Assembly: GCA_030762935.1 (NCBI GenBank)
Contig: CM060883.1
Span: 33,689,501-33,753,500 of the forward strand
DNA length: 64,000 nt
DNA from: Hymenopus coronatus
Taxonomy: Eukaryota > Arthropoda > Insecta > Mantodea > Hymenopodidae
Reading direction: 5' to 3'
Part shown: piece by piece, positions 1 to 11,954 of the stretch
How the letters are laid out: each line of letters begins with the position of its first letter
Position numbering within the stretch: the first letter of the stretch is position 1
Program-made: the position numbers and the translations under genes
The notes under the pieces: generated by a model
What the model saw: the letters and a program-made list of their open reading frames with translations, nothing else
Database searches by the model: none
Told to the model about the DNA's origin: nothing

Positions 1-172
1 CACGCGGACACACGGACACACTGACACACGGACACACGGACCAACGGACACACTAACACACGGACACACACACACACACGGATCTTTTTCTTAAAATACT
101 TTTTTTTGGATACAGGGGACCCTAAACATATATTTCCGGTGAAATCTCGGTATCGAATTTTATGGTGGAGTT
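1..172 (+). repeat. F1 repeat, tail part (left arm of fold-back)
   Basis: Degenerate CA-rich stretch followed by the F1 tail (FCCGGTGAAATCTCGGTATCG-type sequence is visible at about 130-155). The terminal palindrome is missing: the copy runs straight into an inverted copy near position 172. The left end is cut by the window. Confidence 0.85.
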
Positions 173-979
173 TTTGTATTGCACCCAAAAATTCGATACC
201 GAAATTTCACCGTAAATACATATTTTGGGTCCCTCTGAAAAAAAAATTGGAAAAAGTCCGTGTGTGTAAGTGCGTGTGCGTGTGTGTGTATGTGTGTGTC
301 TGTGGACAGTATAGCTCAAAACCGAAAAGACCGTTAAATACAAAACTTGGTATTTAAGTTTGGTATCTTCCAAAGACACGAAGATTTTCAAAAAATCCCT
401 CCACTCCCAACTACACTTTACATGGAACTTTTTTCAAAATTTTGATATCTCAAAAATGGATCTAACGATTTTCATTAAAATATCATATATTAAAGATATT
501 TCCATGAAATATAAAAAGTATATATTGAAAATTTTCTGGGAATAGCCTCTGAAGACTGCTTTATTCTGGATGAATTTTACGAAATTTTGCATACGTAACT
601 ACTAAACCGTAAGAGATGGACAAAAACTTACCACACAAAAATGTAGAGCAAGTTATATTATATACATTTTTTCGTTTTCTAGATATTCCTTGTTATTGGT
701 TTCGGCTTTGAAAAACATATACATTTCTCATACAGGAATTTGTCAACTCCTGTCCATATAAACAAAGGAACTTCAGTCACAGAGCAACCAGCTTTTGGCT
801 TTCACCTTAACCTATGGTACTCCCTTATTTCGCTTCTACTTACAAGGAAGCAATTAATAAGACTATTTCTGCTATTTTTCCTTAATTATCATGAAGTAAA
901 CAGTAGCATAAGCTTTCTAACAATAATTTGTTGCAGAGTTGTAGAGAAAGCTATGTGAATGGAACACATTAGATTTTTT
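173..979 (-). repeat. F1 repeat copy (right arm of fold-back)
   Basis: Minus-strand F1 lacking its tail palindrome. It ends at the diagnostic head sequence (GAACACATTAGATTTTT on this strand). Together with the preceding piece it makes an inverted repeat of about 50-60 bp per arm centred near 172. Open frames here are repeat translations. Confidence 0.85.
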
Positions 980-2254
980 AATTTAAAATCAAGTATCCAA
1001 ACAGCACTCCACAGAAGAAATATTTTTCGTAAATCATTTTTAAAATATTCTAGTGAACCTTTTCAGTGAAACTTTATCATTTATAACAAACGTATAAATA
1101 CACCAATCAAAAAATGTCACTTTCTTTAATTATTTAATTATCTGGTAAATGTGTCAGCTTTCTCTTCACTATATTTTCCCCGAATTTTCCGAAAGATGGT
1201 TATATGGAAATGATCTTTTGTGAGTGTCATACTTCCTGAAGGATTATTGAAGTTTTCTGTTGATGATTCAAGAGTTTTTTTTTTTTTTTTTTTTTTTTTG
1301 AAGTTTTAATTTAATACTTATAAGCTTTTACCTCTCTTTCAAAGTTACCATAACTTATTTTCTTCATGAATATTTGGAGATGAGTCACCAAAAAACTAAC
1401 TTTTTTTTAATGTTTCTTCTTTGATGCAGTGAGTTTTAATTGAAAATTATTTAAAGTAGGAAGAATCTGCTTCGTCTGAGCCTATTTGCGAGGAGTGCTG
1501 GGAATGACACGTTTTAGGAGGGCGTCACAAGCGATTTGTTCAAGATAGTTTTACTCCCGGTCATCAATTTTTCCACTCTGGTTGAACTCATGCTACGGTA
1601 TCTTGGTCTTAGCCAAAGACAAATGGCAGTGCTTAACATACGCCTTTATGTGTCCTCCAAATAGTAAGAATCGCTGTTCTTCCCTCGCTGGCTTTCTATT
1701 CCTGAGGCCGTGGGTTCAAACCCAGCCTACCAATGGTTTTTAAAAGCTACAATCTCATGACAATAAATTTACTCCTATGTGACGAAATTCCGGCATACCG
1801 GAATCCTGGCAGCTGACAGCGTCTTTGACAAATGATTTTATAATACTTTCTTCCCTTTTATCTAAGAATTTTATTTTCTCACAAGGAGCAGAGGAGGATT
1901 TAAACAGTGCGACCTGAGATGTTTTTATCAAAATTCAATTATCCAATTGTATTGTATATTTATGTATTCAAAATACAATTATCAATAATTTTATTTTAAC
2001 CTAGAATATTAATAGTTATGATCTTAAAACTGAAAGAATTTGGCGGTATTGGAGTATATTAAAGGGACCTGTCATGTAATTAATAGTTCAATAAAAGGGT
2101 ATACATTTCGTATCGGCTTACCCTCCCCATATGCAGGACTGACAACCCCCCTAGAACTTACAAGCAGATGCCAAGGAGTCAGAAGTCTGTCGGGGAGTCA
2201 ACGGTACGAAACCACGAAATGGAGAACCTGGAACGATTGCTCGGGTCGTGGCCA
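980..2254. other. unrecognised AT-rich stretch
   Basis: No gene is seen. It holds a poly-T run at about 1271-1299 and a box-B-like GGTTCAAACCC near 1710, which may be a SINE scrap. A perfect small hairpin TTCCGG-N4-CCGGAA lies near 1786. A block at about 1880-1910 resembles 61345-61375. Confidence 0.5.
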
Positions 2255-2483
2255 GGCATGAGCGTGAGGAAATGAATGGTATGAAATGCAAATGACGTGG
2301 ATAATAGGAAAGGTGATGATGAAGAATTGGTGGAATGAGTAGCGGGCCAAACCGGAGGATCCGGAGAAAACGCGTCTAGACTTCGCTTCGTCCACCATAA
2401 ATCCCATATGCGGGCGCTTGGGATCAAACCCGGGCCGCCTAGGTGGGAGGCGAGCAGTCTAATCACTCGGCCATGACGTCGCC
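2255..2483 (-). mobile_element. tRNA-derived SINE, family S2
   Basis: Read on the minus strand the element opens with a Pol III A-box-like TGGCCGAGTGATT and, about 45 nt later, a B-box-like GGGTTTGATCCC. A body follows with CGGAGAAAAC and CCGGTTTGG motifs. The same order and body occur in the copy at 37223-37448. The 3' limit is set by analogy with that copy and is uncertain; it may extend towards 2180. Confidence 0.7.
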
Positions 2484-2521
2484 TTTAAAGGCATAAATAT
2501 GACTAAATAGAAGGAATAATT

Positions 2522-3974
2522 CGAGGGTTGGGGCAAAAGTCATAGCAACTAGTTTTTTTCTTGTAGATATGTGAACGGATCACAACCGTTATATGTGTCG
2601 TGTGAAATTTCTGCAGGCATAGTTTGTATGCAGAACAACAGATGGCTCTGTGATAGTTGGTAGTAGTGCAGGGAGGGCTGTGAAATCAGTCAGTTGGTGA
2701 GTGTCGTGCGAGATGAAAGTAACCTGTGTTGAGCAGCGGGCTTACATTAAAATAGCCATTCTCCGAAGGAGAAATGCGATGAAATATCACAGTGAATTAG
2801 TGGAAGCCCTTGGTACAGTAGCACGGTGGGTAGGAAAGTTTCAGCAAGGTCGTGTGTCAACCAGTGATGAACAACGTTAGGGACGACCTGTCAGTGTGCG
2901 GATCGACGTGGCACGTGCCGTCATCGAGCAGTTCCTGGATGAAGACAGACGATGGACGCTACTGGAGTTAGAGGGCAAGTGGCATCGAGAAACGCACCGT
3001 CCACAGAATATTGCATAATGAGCTGCAACTACGCAAAATCGCATCGCGGGGGTACCGCATGCACTGACGGAAGTTCAAAGGTGGGGGCGCTCTGCAATAT
3101 GCTACGACCACCTTGCACGCTGGCAACAGGACAGCCATCAATTCTTGTCACGAATAACTGCCATCGATGAATTTTGGGCCAGGACATACGAACCAGAACT
3201 GAAAACGTCAGTCCGTGGAGTGGCGACATGCTGGATCACCAAGAAGGCAGAAGTTCCGTCAGAATCCTTCCCCAGTCAAATTGATGGTGATCGTCGCGTA
3301 TGACGTCAGGGGTGTTGTTTGCCACTTTGTTTCACATGGCAGAACAGTGACCGCACAGTACTACAGGGACTTCCTGGTGCGACAGGTACGACGTGGCGTT
3401 CGGGAGAAACGCCCGGATCTTGTGGACAGTGCAATAATCCTGCACGAAAATGCAAAACCACATAAAGCAGAGTGTGCAGGACAGCTTTGGGAATGGGAAG
3501 AATTGGAACACCCACAGTACTCTCCCGACATTTCGCTCTGTGACTTTGATCTTATTCGAAAGGTTAAGGAACTACTACGTGGTAGGCGGTTTGCAACACG
3601 AGAGGACATTGCTAATGCTGTGCGCGAACAGATGACCCGATTCACACGTGGTGCGGCAAATGCTGCGACAGTTGGTATTCAGCGCCTCCCACATCGTTGG
3701 CAGCGTGTGTTGACAGTAGCAGGGGGCTACTTTGAAGGTCTTTAGGTCCAGGTCTGTCAGGTCAACTGTATGTGTACTGTGTTGTCTTTCTTTTGCACCT
3801 TGAAGGCCATATTGCCCTGTATACTACCGCAATAAATTAGTGTGTTCAATATTCAGTGCTATTCATTGTCCACACATGTAATTAACACCTTATCCTTTCG
3901 TCTGTATATGTCACCAACCGGACTGGTATCTTCAAGAAAATAAATAGTTGCCATGACTTTTGCCCTAACCCTCG
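2522..3974 (+). mobile_element. mariner-type DNA transposon
   Basis: The ends are 30-bp terminal inverted repeats beginning CGAGGGTT and differing at about two positions (2522-2551 and 3945-3974). Between them lies a decayed mariner transposase. The length of about 1.45 kb is slightly over the usual 1.3 kb. The expected TA target duplication is visible on the right (TA after the last G) but reads TT on the left, so it has probably mutated. An old, immobile copy. Confidence 0.9.
2713..3745 (+). pseudogene. mariner transposase, inactivated
   Basis: Transposase of the Tc1/mariner superfamily (DD34D mariner group), which cuts and pastes the element by a DDD active site. The N-terminal helix-turn-helix region opens with MKVTCVEQRAYIKIAILRR and hits a stop at about 2877, just before GRPVSV. 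Later segments sit in shifted frames. The first acidic motif IDEFWA is at about 3163-3180, and the C-terminal 176 codons (3215-3745) are open. The second catalytic motif reads LHENAKPH where the family has D in place of E. The third motif, SPDISLCDFD, is kept, but only 31 residues separate it from the second instead of 34. A stop, frameshifts, a changed catalytic residue and a short deletion all say it is dead. Confidence 0.9.
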
Positions 3975-4439
3975 TATTAAAATTACCTCCAATTATATAA
4001 TAATCCCAACATTTTAAAATTAAATAATTATATTATTTAATTATTATTTAAAAAATTAAAATTCATCCATATTCAATATAAATTTATATTCAATATGAAT
4101 CTACGTTAAATCCAAAATTAAAAATTATAAAACTAACGTAAAATTTAAATTTTATAATTTATAATTTAATTGGAAATATACTCTCGGTGGCGGGGGGTGC
4201 TGGACTTGGAGAATTTAGTCAGGTCCAGGGCGCGGGCTTCTAGAGCTCCCCAAGTTGTGATGAAGAACTTCTTGGACTATGTCAGGTACTCACCACGGTG
4301 ACTCCCTGAGGTCAGTTTCGACCTCCCGTCGGATACTCTCATATCGTCCTATCCTCCTGGGATCTAGTGCACAATAAGCTCATGGTGGTTGTAGTGTGGA
4401 ACCCTTTCCGAAATGTACTAACTAACCAATATGATAGAC
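3975..4439. other. no gene recognised
   Basis: Very AT-rich to about 4180. A GC-richer stretch (4190-4430) then resembles no motif I can name; it may belong to the LINE remnant that follows. Confidence 0.4.
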
Positions 4440-4920
4440 TAACTGCTGGAATCAGTGAAAACATTTAGGAACAGGAGCAATACTTTTGAAAGGGATGAGG
4501 GGTAATGAATTAGAACGTTGTATTTTTTGCGGGGAGAAAGAATTATTGTTCACTGTTTAACACAATGTAAAGAGGAAAGACTTTTGGGAATGTAAATGAG
4601 GTAGTGTGCTAGGAGAGATGGTAGCAATGAAAATGTTGAATGTCAAGGGAAAGAAAAGAATCAAAGAAATATGGCAATATTTGGGAAAGGTAAAAGAAAA
4701 GTGGATAAGAAAAAGAGAACACAGGAGAAAACACAAGGAACGGGATGGAATAGGTAGCACACACCAAGGACTATACTCGCTAATAGCCAGGGAACTATGC
4801 GGATGTAGTGTCTACGTGATACTCAAACTAAGCAATCTAGTTTAAACAGCAGGACATGATTTTGTAAATAGTTGTAAATGTAACCCGAGTGCAATAAATG
4901 TTATATGTGTTAGAATATAT
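4440..4920 (+). pseudogene. non-LTR retrotransposon ORF2 C-terminal remnant
   Basis: A zinc-binding C-x2-C...H-x4-C motif typical of the end of LINE ORF2 is readable: ERCIFCGEKE from about 4513, then after a one-base frameshift HCLTQCKEER. Downstream, lysine-rich frame IKEIWQYLGKVKEKW suits the basic C-terminus of such proteins. An AATAAA near 4894 and a terminal AT-rich stretch would be the 3' end. Assignment rests on the motif and context. The reverse transcriptase domain itself is absent, so the clade cannot be told. Confidence 0.5.
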
Positions 4921-6446
4921 CACTATCTTAAATTTCATATCAGAAGGGACCACTACTTGTGAAGCAAGAACATGCTAAAAATTATCTACTATTAAATCAT
5001 TTGTATGTAAAATTTACTGTCGTTCTGGAATGAAGAAAAGGCCTTTGCTAAAAGTTATCTCATAGGAATGTTTTAAGGCGGTACTAAATGAACGCAAGAA
5101 GATGTAAATAATATAAATCAAGACAATGCAAATAAATATACCTAATATAGAAATGAGATTATAATATTAGAGACAGACGAGATAGCCGAAACTGCACATG
5201 GGTCATAAAAGCGAAATCTTTCGCGAGAATTTTGTGGACAATAACCAAGGAGTAGGCCTAAAATGTATAAAAAATGTCCTTGAGCTAAAAAAGACAACGC
5301 AAGCTTGAGGGAGCGATGAGATTGTGAAATTTACTTGAAAGTTACTGAGAGCTAGCATCCTAATTTAAATAATGGGATAGTTTCTACCGTCTTATGAAAC
5401 GAGACGCTACTGGGAGCGAGAAAACCAAACCAATTAGAGCACAGTTTTAATGCTTAGGCAGAACAAGCGTGTTCGGTATATATTCCACAGAGACGCAAAC
5501 ACAATTCGTCCTTATTTGTGAAGCTTATTTGCTGCACAGTTCAGTTCTCGTCAGTACGGAGAACTGACGAGATAAGTTAGTAAGAAACTAAAGGTTATAA
5601 ATGTGTTATTTCTGAAATAGTTTCTTTTACCTTTCATGCCCTGTTTAGAGCTACTTGCTTGACCGAAGCACAGGTGTTGGAGCAAAAAGAATAATATATT
5701 AAAAACATAATTAATAATAAGTCAGAAATAACGAGGAGTCAGTTCGATCATCGCTATATACTGAAAAGGTACTCGTAAACAACAGAGAATAAAGAAGGGA
5801 GCTTCCGTGAGGAGGTCTCAGCAACACGTGACGTATGCAGTTATCTTAACCCTCCTCTTGCTGGAAAATGTTGCATATTCCAGAACACAGTTACACGTGC
5901 TAGGACCAGAAGAATTGTGTATCTTCTTTCCTTACTACTAATGTAATAACTTGGAAATGTTTTGTGCGAGAAGGGGACCCGCCGCGATGGGAATGATTGT
6001 TCACGCTATCGTGCTTGCTCCAGGCTGCAAGATGCTTCCAGATAATCCAGTCAGCACTTCCAGGGAACTTGAGTCCTGGAGGGAAGCGTTTATCTTCAAT
6101 CTTGAGGGGAGGAGCATTCAAAATTATATTTTACTGTTAACGTTCTTCTCGTGGAACTTTACTGTTATTGTTACGGTCTACTTTGAGACATCTTGCGGCA
6201 GCAAGCTCAACTTCATATACTGTCGTCCGAAATGCGCTTCATTGAAATTTGGGTAACAATTTGTGAAACTTTATTGCAACTTGATGAAGAAGCTAAGATT
6301 TTATTTCTGTGAAAATACACACAAACATTTCCTTTCACTTTCTCTACCATAAATATGATAGGATGTGTATAGCAGGTATAGAATTGTTGCATTCCAAGCA
6401 AAATTCAGATAGGAAGATTTCATCAGAAATAGGTCCTCTGAATCCA
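4921..6446. other. no gene recognised
   Basis: Mixed-composition DNA without recognisable repeats or coding signals. The 101-codon frame at 5951-6256 has no motif and I do not call it. This may be single-copy sequence. Confidence 0.4.
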
Positions 6447-6511
6447 ATTTTTACTTTCTCTAGTACTTATATATAGTGAGACGGTATTGTATTCCATCCA
6501 AAAAACCGGTT
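6447..6511 (-). repeat. F1 fragment (tail end only)
   Basis: Begins with the F1 minus-strand end TTTTTACTTTCTCTA and runs through the diverged palindrome and ATTGTATTCCATCC, then stops. Confidence 0.7.
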
Positions 6512-6717
6512 ATGAGACTTCAGGCCCCTGAGTAACAGAAACTCTGATGTGTCCCTTTGGCATAGCTTTCTGTAGCCGTTCTGCAAACAAAGGGCAAGGC
6601 CACTGTAGATGCTGACTGTAGAAGTCAGCGAAACGTATGGTTCGCATTTTTAATCTACGACCACGGCACAACAGCCCGGAAAATACAGTTTTTAAATAAA
6701 AAAATATTATTCTTTTG

Positions 6718-6795
6718 TCTACATCATGTTAATCGAGATAAATATTTGCAGAATTGGTCTTATTACTTGCTTCCTTGTAAGTAGAAGGAAAGAAA
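6718..6795 (+). repeat. F1 fragment (head part)
   Basis: Carries the F1 CTTGCTTCCTTGTAAGTAG block and abuts the next F1 copy in the same orientation. Confidence 0.75.
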
Positions 6796-7481
6796 TCTAA
6801 TCTGTTCCATTCACATGACTTTCTCTACATCTCTGCAACAAATTGTTACAAAACTTAGGCTTCCATTTACTTCATGCTAATTGAAAAAATTAGCAGAATT
6901 AGTCTTATTACTTGCTTCCTTGTAAGTAGAAGTGAAATAAGGGAGTACCACAGGTTAAAGTCATAGTCAAAAGCTGGTTGCTATGTGACTGAAGTTCTTT
7001 TGTTTGTATGGACAAGAGTTGACAAATTCCTGTATGAGAAATGTTTTTCCTAGCTGAGTATAAAAACAAGGGATATCTTAAAAACGACCATCTCCACGAA
7101 AAAATGTATATAACATAAACTGTGTGTTTTAATGTGCTCTACATTTTCTGTGTGGTAAGTTTTTGTCCATCTCTTACGGTTTAGCAGTTATGCAAAAATC
7201 CGTAAAATTCATCCAGAATAAAGTAGTCTTCAGAGGCTATTCCCAAAAAATTCAAGATATGCATTTTATTTGTCAAGTAAATATCTTAAATTTACGAGAT
7301 TTTAATCAAAATCGTTAGAGCCATTTTTAAGAAATTAAAATGTTTCGAAATTTTGTCCATATAACGGGTATTTTAGTGTGGGGAGATTTTCTTGAAAATC
7401 TCCGTGTCGCATCCTTGGAAAATACAAAACTCAAATACCAAGTTTGTTTTTAACGGTATTTTCATTTTTTAGCTATGCTGC

Positions 7482-7530
<49 letters not shown>

Positions 7531-7670
7531 GACAAAATGTTTTTGTTTTTTTTGGATTTTGGGGGTCTCAAAACATATATTTCCGGTGGAATCTCGGTAT
7601 CGAATTTTTGAATGCAATACAATACCTCTTCTATACACTATGTGCATAGTAAGTATTGAGAAAGTACAAA
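6796..7670 (+). repeat. F1 repeat, near full length
   Basis: Complete order of F1 landmarks: head (CTGTTCCATTCACATGAC), CTCTTACGGTTTAGCAGTTA, the CA microsatellite (about 7486-7527), CTCGGTATCG, and the tail palindrome ending GAGAAAGTACAAA. It is the middle unit of a three-copy head-to-tail run. Confidence 0.9.
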
Positions 7671-7687
7671 GGGAATACGTTTTTCTA

Positions 7688-8399
7688 AAGCGATAGTCAA
7701 ATCTTTTAAAAGTTGGTGTTATGTGAAACAATTGAGGCTCGGTTCACTTTGCATGGTTCTGTTTGAGAAAAGTTAGGTAGTTTTAAATTGAAACCAATAA
7801 CAAGCAGTATCTAAAAGAAAGTAAAAGTATCTATAACAAAAAAGTATATGACATAAAGTATGTGTTTTAGCGAAATCTACATTTTTTTTGTGTAGGAAGT
7901 TTTGGTCAATTTCTTACGGTGTAATCGTTATGCAAAATTCTGTAAAACTTATCCAAAATAAAGAGGTCTTCAGATGATATTCCCAGAAAGTTCAAATTAT
8001 GCATTTTATTTGGATGTAAATATCTAAATATACGGTGCTTTAATCAAAATCGTTAGAGCCATTTTTGAGAAAAACAAAATTTTCAAAACATTTTCCATGT
8101 AAAAGGCAGTTTGTACTGGGGGGATTTTCTTGAAAGTCTTTGGAAGACATTAAACATAAATACCAAGTTTGATATTTAACGGTTTCTCATTTTTAAACTG
8201 TTCTGTCCACTGACATACACACACACACACATACACACACACATCGAGCTTTTTCTAAAATTTTTTTTTTCGGATTCAGGGGACCTCAAAATATATCTTT
8301 TCAGTGAAATCTCGACATCGGATTTTTGGGTGGAATACAATATCTTCTCTGGCTTCTATGTACATTGTATGTACATATGTGCTAGAGAAAGTAAAAAGG
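7688..8399 (+). repeat. F1 repeat, head-truncated
   Basis: Starts inside the unit at AGTCAAATCTTTTAAAAG and runs to the tail (CTAGAGAAAGTAAAAAG). Third member of the run beginning at 6718. The CA tract is short and interrupted. Confidence 0.85.
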
Positions 8400-9103
8400 A
8401 TTTGCGAGAAAAGAAGGTTTAAATTTGTTTGCCTGTTAATAGGTATTCTTCTGTCGGTTTACTGCTTTAGTTAATTGATAGTTTAAATACGTCAAATGAA
8501 AAAAGTGATATATTTTCTTAAAGTTTTGAATTTGCATTATTTTATATAATGCTAATTATATAAATACACAACTTTTGGTTAAATTTCACAGATAAATTAC
8601 TTTAAATACATTTTATACTTTTATTTTTCAAATTAAACAGGAAATAAAATTCATTTATAATGTTATGTAATTTTTACTTTTTAAATTTGTTTCATAATAT
8701 GCTATAAGAAATGTAAAAATTGTTTTCATGATTACTGTGAGGTTATGTAAGACTATGCATACGCTTAGGAAATTGACGATATTTCCTTATTAATAAGATG
8801 CTAGACCACCATTTGTTTGCATTAGAGCTTATCGTACTCCTTCTGGGATTGGTTAAATGCAACTTGCTGAATAGTCTCCAGTGAATGATAAGGCCCTCTT
8901 CCATGCAAGCATCTGCTAATTATTGCAGAGGTGCTCTGGGTAACACTGTGCTCTCTGAACTGCTGATAATAAGGTTCAGTCGCTTATAAGGCAGTGCTAC
9001 TGGAAGGAAGTTGCATTTCATAGTGGCATTTCCAAAGCCGTTATTTTATACGGCGCCATTACAACCATTGTTTTCTATGACGACATCTTTTTCCCCTCAC
9101 CAA
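8400..9103. other. no gene recognised
   Basis: AT-rich to about 8750, then moderately GC. I see no repeat shared with the rest of the window. Confidence 0.4.
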
Positions 9104-9995
9104 TTTTACTTTCTCTACTTAACACGCAGACATGCTAGGTAGAGAAGGTATTGCATTCTAATAAAAAAACTCGATACCGACAATACAGTTTTAGAAAAAT
9201 GTCCGTGTGTGTATATGTGTGTGTCCATGTGTCTATGAACAGATAACTCTAAAACGAAAAGTCGGTTAAGTACCAATCATTTGAGTTCCGCATTTTCTAA
9301 GGATGCGACATGAAGATTTTCAAGAAAATCCCCCACCCCAAATTACTCTTTACACGGAAAAGTGTTCGAATATTTTGATTTTCTAAGAAAAATGGCTTAA
9401 CGATTCTGTTTAAGCACCGTATATTAAAGATATTTATATAAAAATAAAATGTATATTTTGAATTTTCTGGGAACAGCTTCTGAAGTTCTCTTATTTTTAG
9501 TACCTTTTGCATAACTGGTAAAATGTAAGAGATTGACAAAATGTTACTAGACCACCTGGGTAGCCGTGAGTTCAAATCTCGCTTAGGGTGAGTTACCCGG
9601 ATAAGGTTTTTTTTTTCTCTCGGGTTTTCCCTTATCCTGAGAAGACGAATGCCGAGTAACTTTAAGCTCCATGGATCCCGAGGTCATTTGAGCATCATTT
9701 CACCAATTTTATTCATCGTCCGATATGACCAAGCAGGTTAAAGGACGTAAAAGTTAAAAAAAAAAAAAAAAAAAAATGCTGCAAAAAGATGTAGAGCTCG
9801 TTAGAAGACACAATTTATGTAATATACAATTTTTTGTGGAGTTAACTATTTCCGAGATATTTCTTGTTTTGGCTTCAATTTCAAAATACTTTTTTTCTCA
9901 TACGAAAATTTGTCAGATCCTGGCCATGCAAAGAGAACGAATTTCAATCACACAGCAACCGATTATTAAAAGAGTTGACTATCGCTTTAGCTTAG
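9104..9995 (-). repeat. F1 repeat interrupted by a SINE
   Basis: Minus-strand F1 from its tail to the CTATCACTTTAAC-like block, split by a SINE at about 9547-9776. The F1 sequence resumes at GCTGCAAAAAGATGTAGAGC. The head beyond 9995 has been replaced by the retroposon that follows. Confidence 0.85.
9547..9776 (+). mobile_element. SINE-like retroposon with poly-A, family S5
   Basis: Contains a B-box-like GAGTTCAAATCTC near 9569 and ends in an A21 tract (9756-9776). Flanking AAAATGTTAC and AAAATGCTGC look like a decayed target-site duplication inside F1. The A box and tRNA head are missing, so it is 5'-truncated. Confidence 0.7.
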
Positions 9996-10019
9996 ACATT
10001 GGGAAGGAATGAAGGTGTA

Positions 10020-11135
10020 GGCTGTGCATGTTTAGGTAGTGAAGTTACATGTGAATCGGGCGATTCTTGAGCTCCTGGGAGAACGTTGCCCTCCCTGGCC
10101 TGGCGTTCGATCGAAGCTGGACAGGAGGGTCCCGTAGTTCAGCGATGTGTCCATTCCCCTCAGGTTGTGCAGAAAGAAGAGCGGTGTTGAGCTGGCGGTC
10201 CGAAATAGCTCGGCGGAGCAGTTAGCTTGCTGCAGGAGCACCTGCTTAAGCTGCTTGGAGATGCCGTTCCCACGTGCTGACAAGTCAGCTGCCGTGGACT
10301 GCAGTGTGGTGGAAGCTTGTAGCTCCTGAAGCTTCTCGTTGATGACGCTGGAGTATGCCTCTCCCAGCGCAGCTAAGCGAGCGCTGACGTTCAGGATCTC
10401 CGCGTGGAGGTCCTGAATGGCATCCCGCGTCGCTGCGTCAGTTTAGGGTACAGGCGGTGTGGCGTCGGCATTGATAGTCTGCGGAGGTGTAGTCCTGGTC
10501 CTCGGGTATTGAGGGCACTGGGCCTGACCTGTGAAGTGTCCTGTGCCACGACAGGCGGCACAGAACCAACGGCGATGACGGAGATCATGCAGTACAATCG
10601 GCGTGGCGGAGTTGGCACCACAGTAGTGGCACCCGGCGGTGAGGTACTGGCGTCGGCCGTGTGTCCGAAGGCACAGCAGCGTCTGCAGGGCCTGTGACGT
10701 TCCCGTTGGCTGGCCTCAATGAGAGAAGCTGCCCTAATAAGGGCAACCCTTTCGCTAAGGCAGCCTCCAGATCAGCACGATCCCGCAGCTCGACTCCAAT
10801 TAGCGGCGTAGGTCCCCGGTTGTTAACGATGCGAGTGGCATTCAAACATGAAGGCCACTGCGACTTCGCTGCGGCGGTGAAGAGCCGGGTGGAAAAGTCC
10901 CTAGGGACTCCCGAACCACGGCGCAGAACCGGGGAGAAGAGCTCTGCCCTATCGGCGACTGCAGCTGTAATCGCCGAGGAGAGGTGATGCTGGCTGCCGA
11001 TGAAGCAGCGGCGGCAGGCGGTGGCGATGCTGTCGAGGCAGGACTTGCCTCGGGTGGCGGCGATGGCGAAGAATGCCTCGCGGCGGAGTTGGCCTTCCTA
11101 AAGGCTGCCACTCGGCGTTGCTTGTTCCTCCTCAT
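10020..11135 (-). pseudogene. retroposon ORF1 (gag-like) pseudogene, copy II
   Basis: Nucleic-acid-binding ORF1 protein of a Jockey-like non-LTR retroelement, broken by frameshifts. On the minus strand it starts at ATG 11135 (MRRNKQRRVAAF), preceded by CTTCGGCTTCG as in the 17-18 kb copy. The block GPTPLIGVELRDRADLEAAL (about 10810-10755) matches GPTPLVRVELQDRSDLEAAL there. A frame change follows. The last zinc knuckle CAACRGTGHFTGQAQC (C-x2-C-x4-H-x6-C) is intact near 10560-10515. A coiled-coil-like stretch (10440-10330) ends in stops. The 3' part and tail are absent: the copy stops near 10003 against F1. Its 5' end lies about 25 bp from the tail of copy I. Confidence 0.8.
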
Positions 11136-11512
11136 CGAAGCCGAAGACCAAAGTGAGATTTTTGTTTGTTTGTTTTTGGAGTGGAGGGGAAAAGTCCACC
11201 TTAAGGACTAACCCGGGTTGGCTGGCCTGGAGTGTCGGGGTCTCCCAGAGTGGGCCTACCGACTAAAAAACCCCTCCACCGGAAGTGAATCGTGAGAATG
11301 CTGCGATACCGCTGTTGCACCAGCACAGTCTAAGGTGAAGGTGATTTGGCCGGCTGTGTGGCCGCCAGAGGGAGAAGGTTCTGCTAACAGACCGGCTTGA
11401 CCGAGGCCCAGCCGTCCCCCATAGCGAAGTGTAGGTGAGAAATTAAGAGGAGATTGAAAGATGTGGTGGTTAGAAGTTAGGCGTGATGGGTTTGGGAGTG
11501 TAGGGAGAGCTG

Positions 11513-11513
<1 letters not shown>

Positions 11514-11557
<44 letters not shown>
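11514..11557. repeat. (TC)n microsatellite
   Basis: About 22 uninterrupted TC units inside the retroposon ORF1; on the coding strand GA/AG codons give alternating Arg-Glu. Confidence 0.95.
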
Positions 11558-11560
<3 letters not shown>

Positions 11561-11906
11561 GTAATGGAGTCCTACCGGTGCTTCCTTTCCCTGGAGGTTG
11601 GAGCCGCTGTGATGGAGGTGTGAAGATCGGTCCTGGTTCCTTCCTGAAGGTCGTGGAGATGTTTGGAGATGGATTGGTGAAGTTGGTGCTGCAGCTCTCG
11701 AATGCCCACGTCGAGGACCTCAAGGTCCTTGCTGTCCTTGGCAGGAGGATTAACGAGGTGGCTCACGATGCGCTCCAGCTTGCGCTGGACGGACGCAAGC
11801 ACCTCGCCCTTGTCGTCTGCATCGCTTGCTGCTGTCTGGTGCTCGACCTCCAATGCCTCGAGTCGTTCGTTGATTGTCCTCTGAAGTTCTTCGAGACGGA
11901 GGCCGA

Positions 11907-11909
<3 letters not shown>

Positions 11910-11952
<43 letters not shown>
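11910..11952. repeat. (GT)n microsatellite
   Basis: About 21 GT units inside ORF1, read on the minus strand as alternating Thr-His. Confidence 0.95.

Positions 11953-11954
<2 letters not shown>

Noticed and set aside
11256..11723. Arg-Glu repeat protein
   Set aside because: The repeat is a TC microsatellite inside a retroposon ORF1 pseudogene, not a separate gene.
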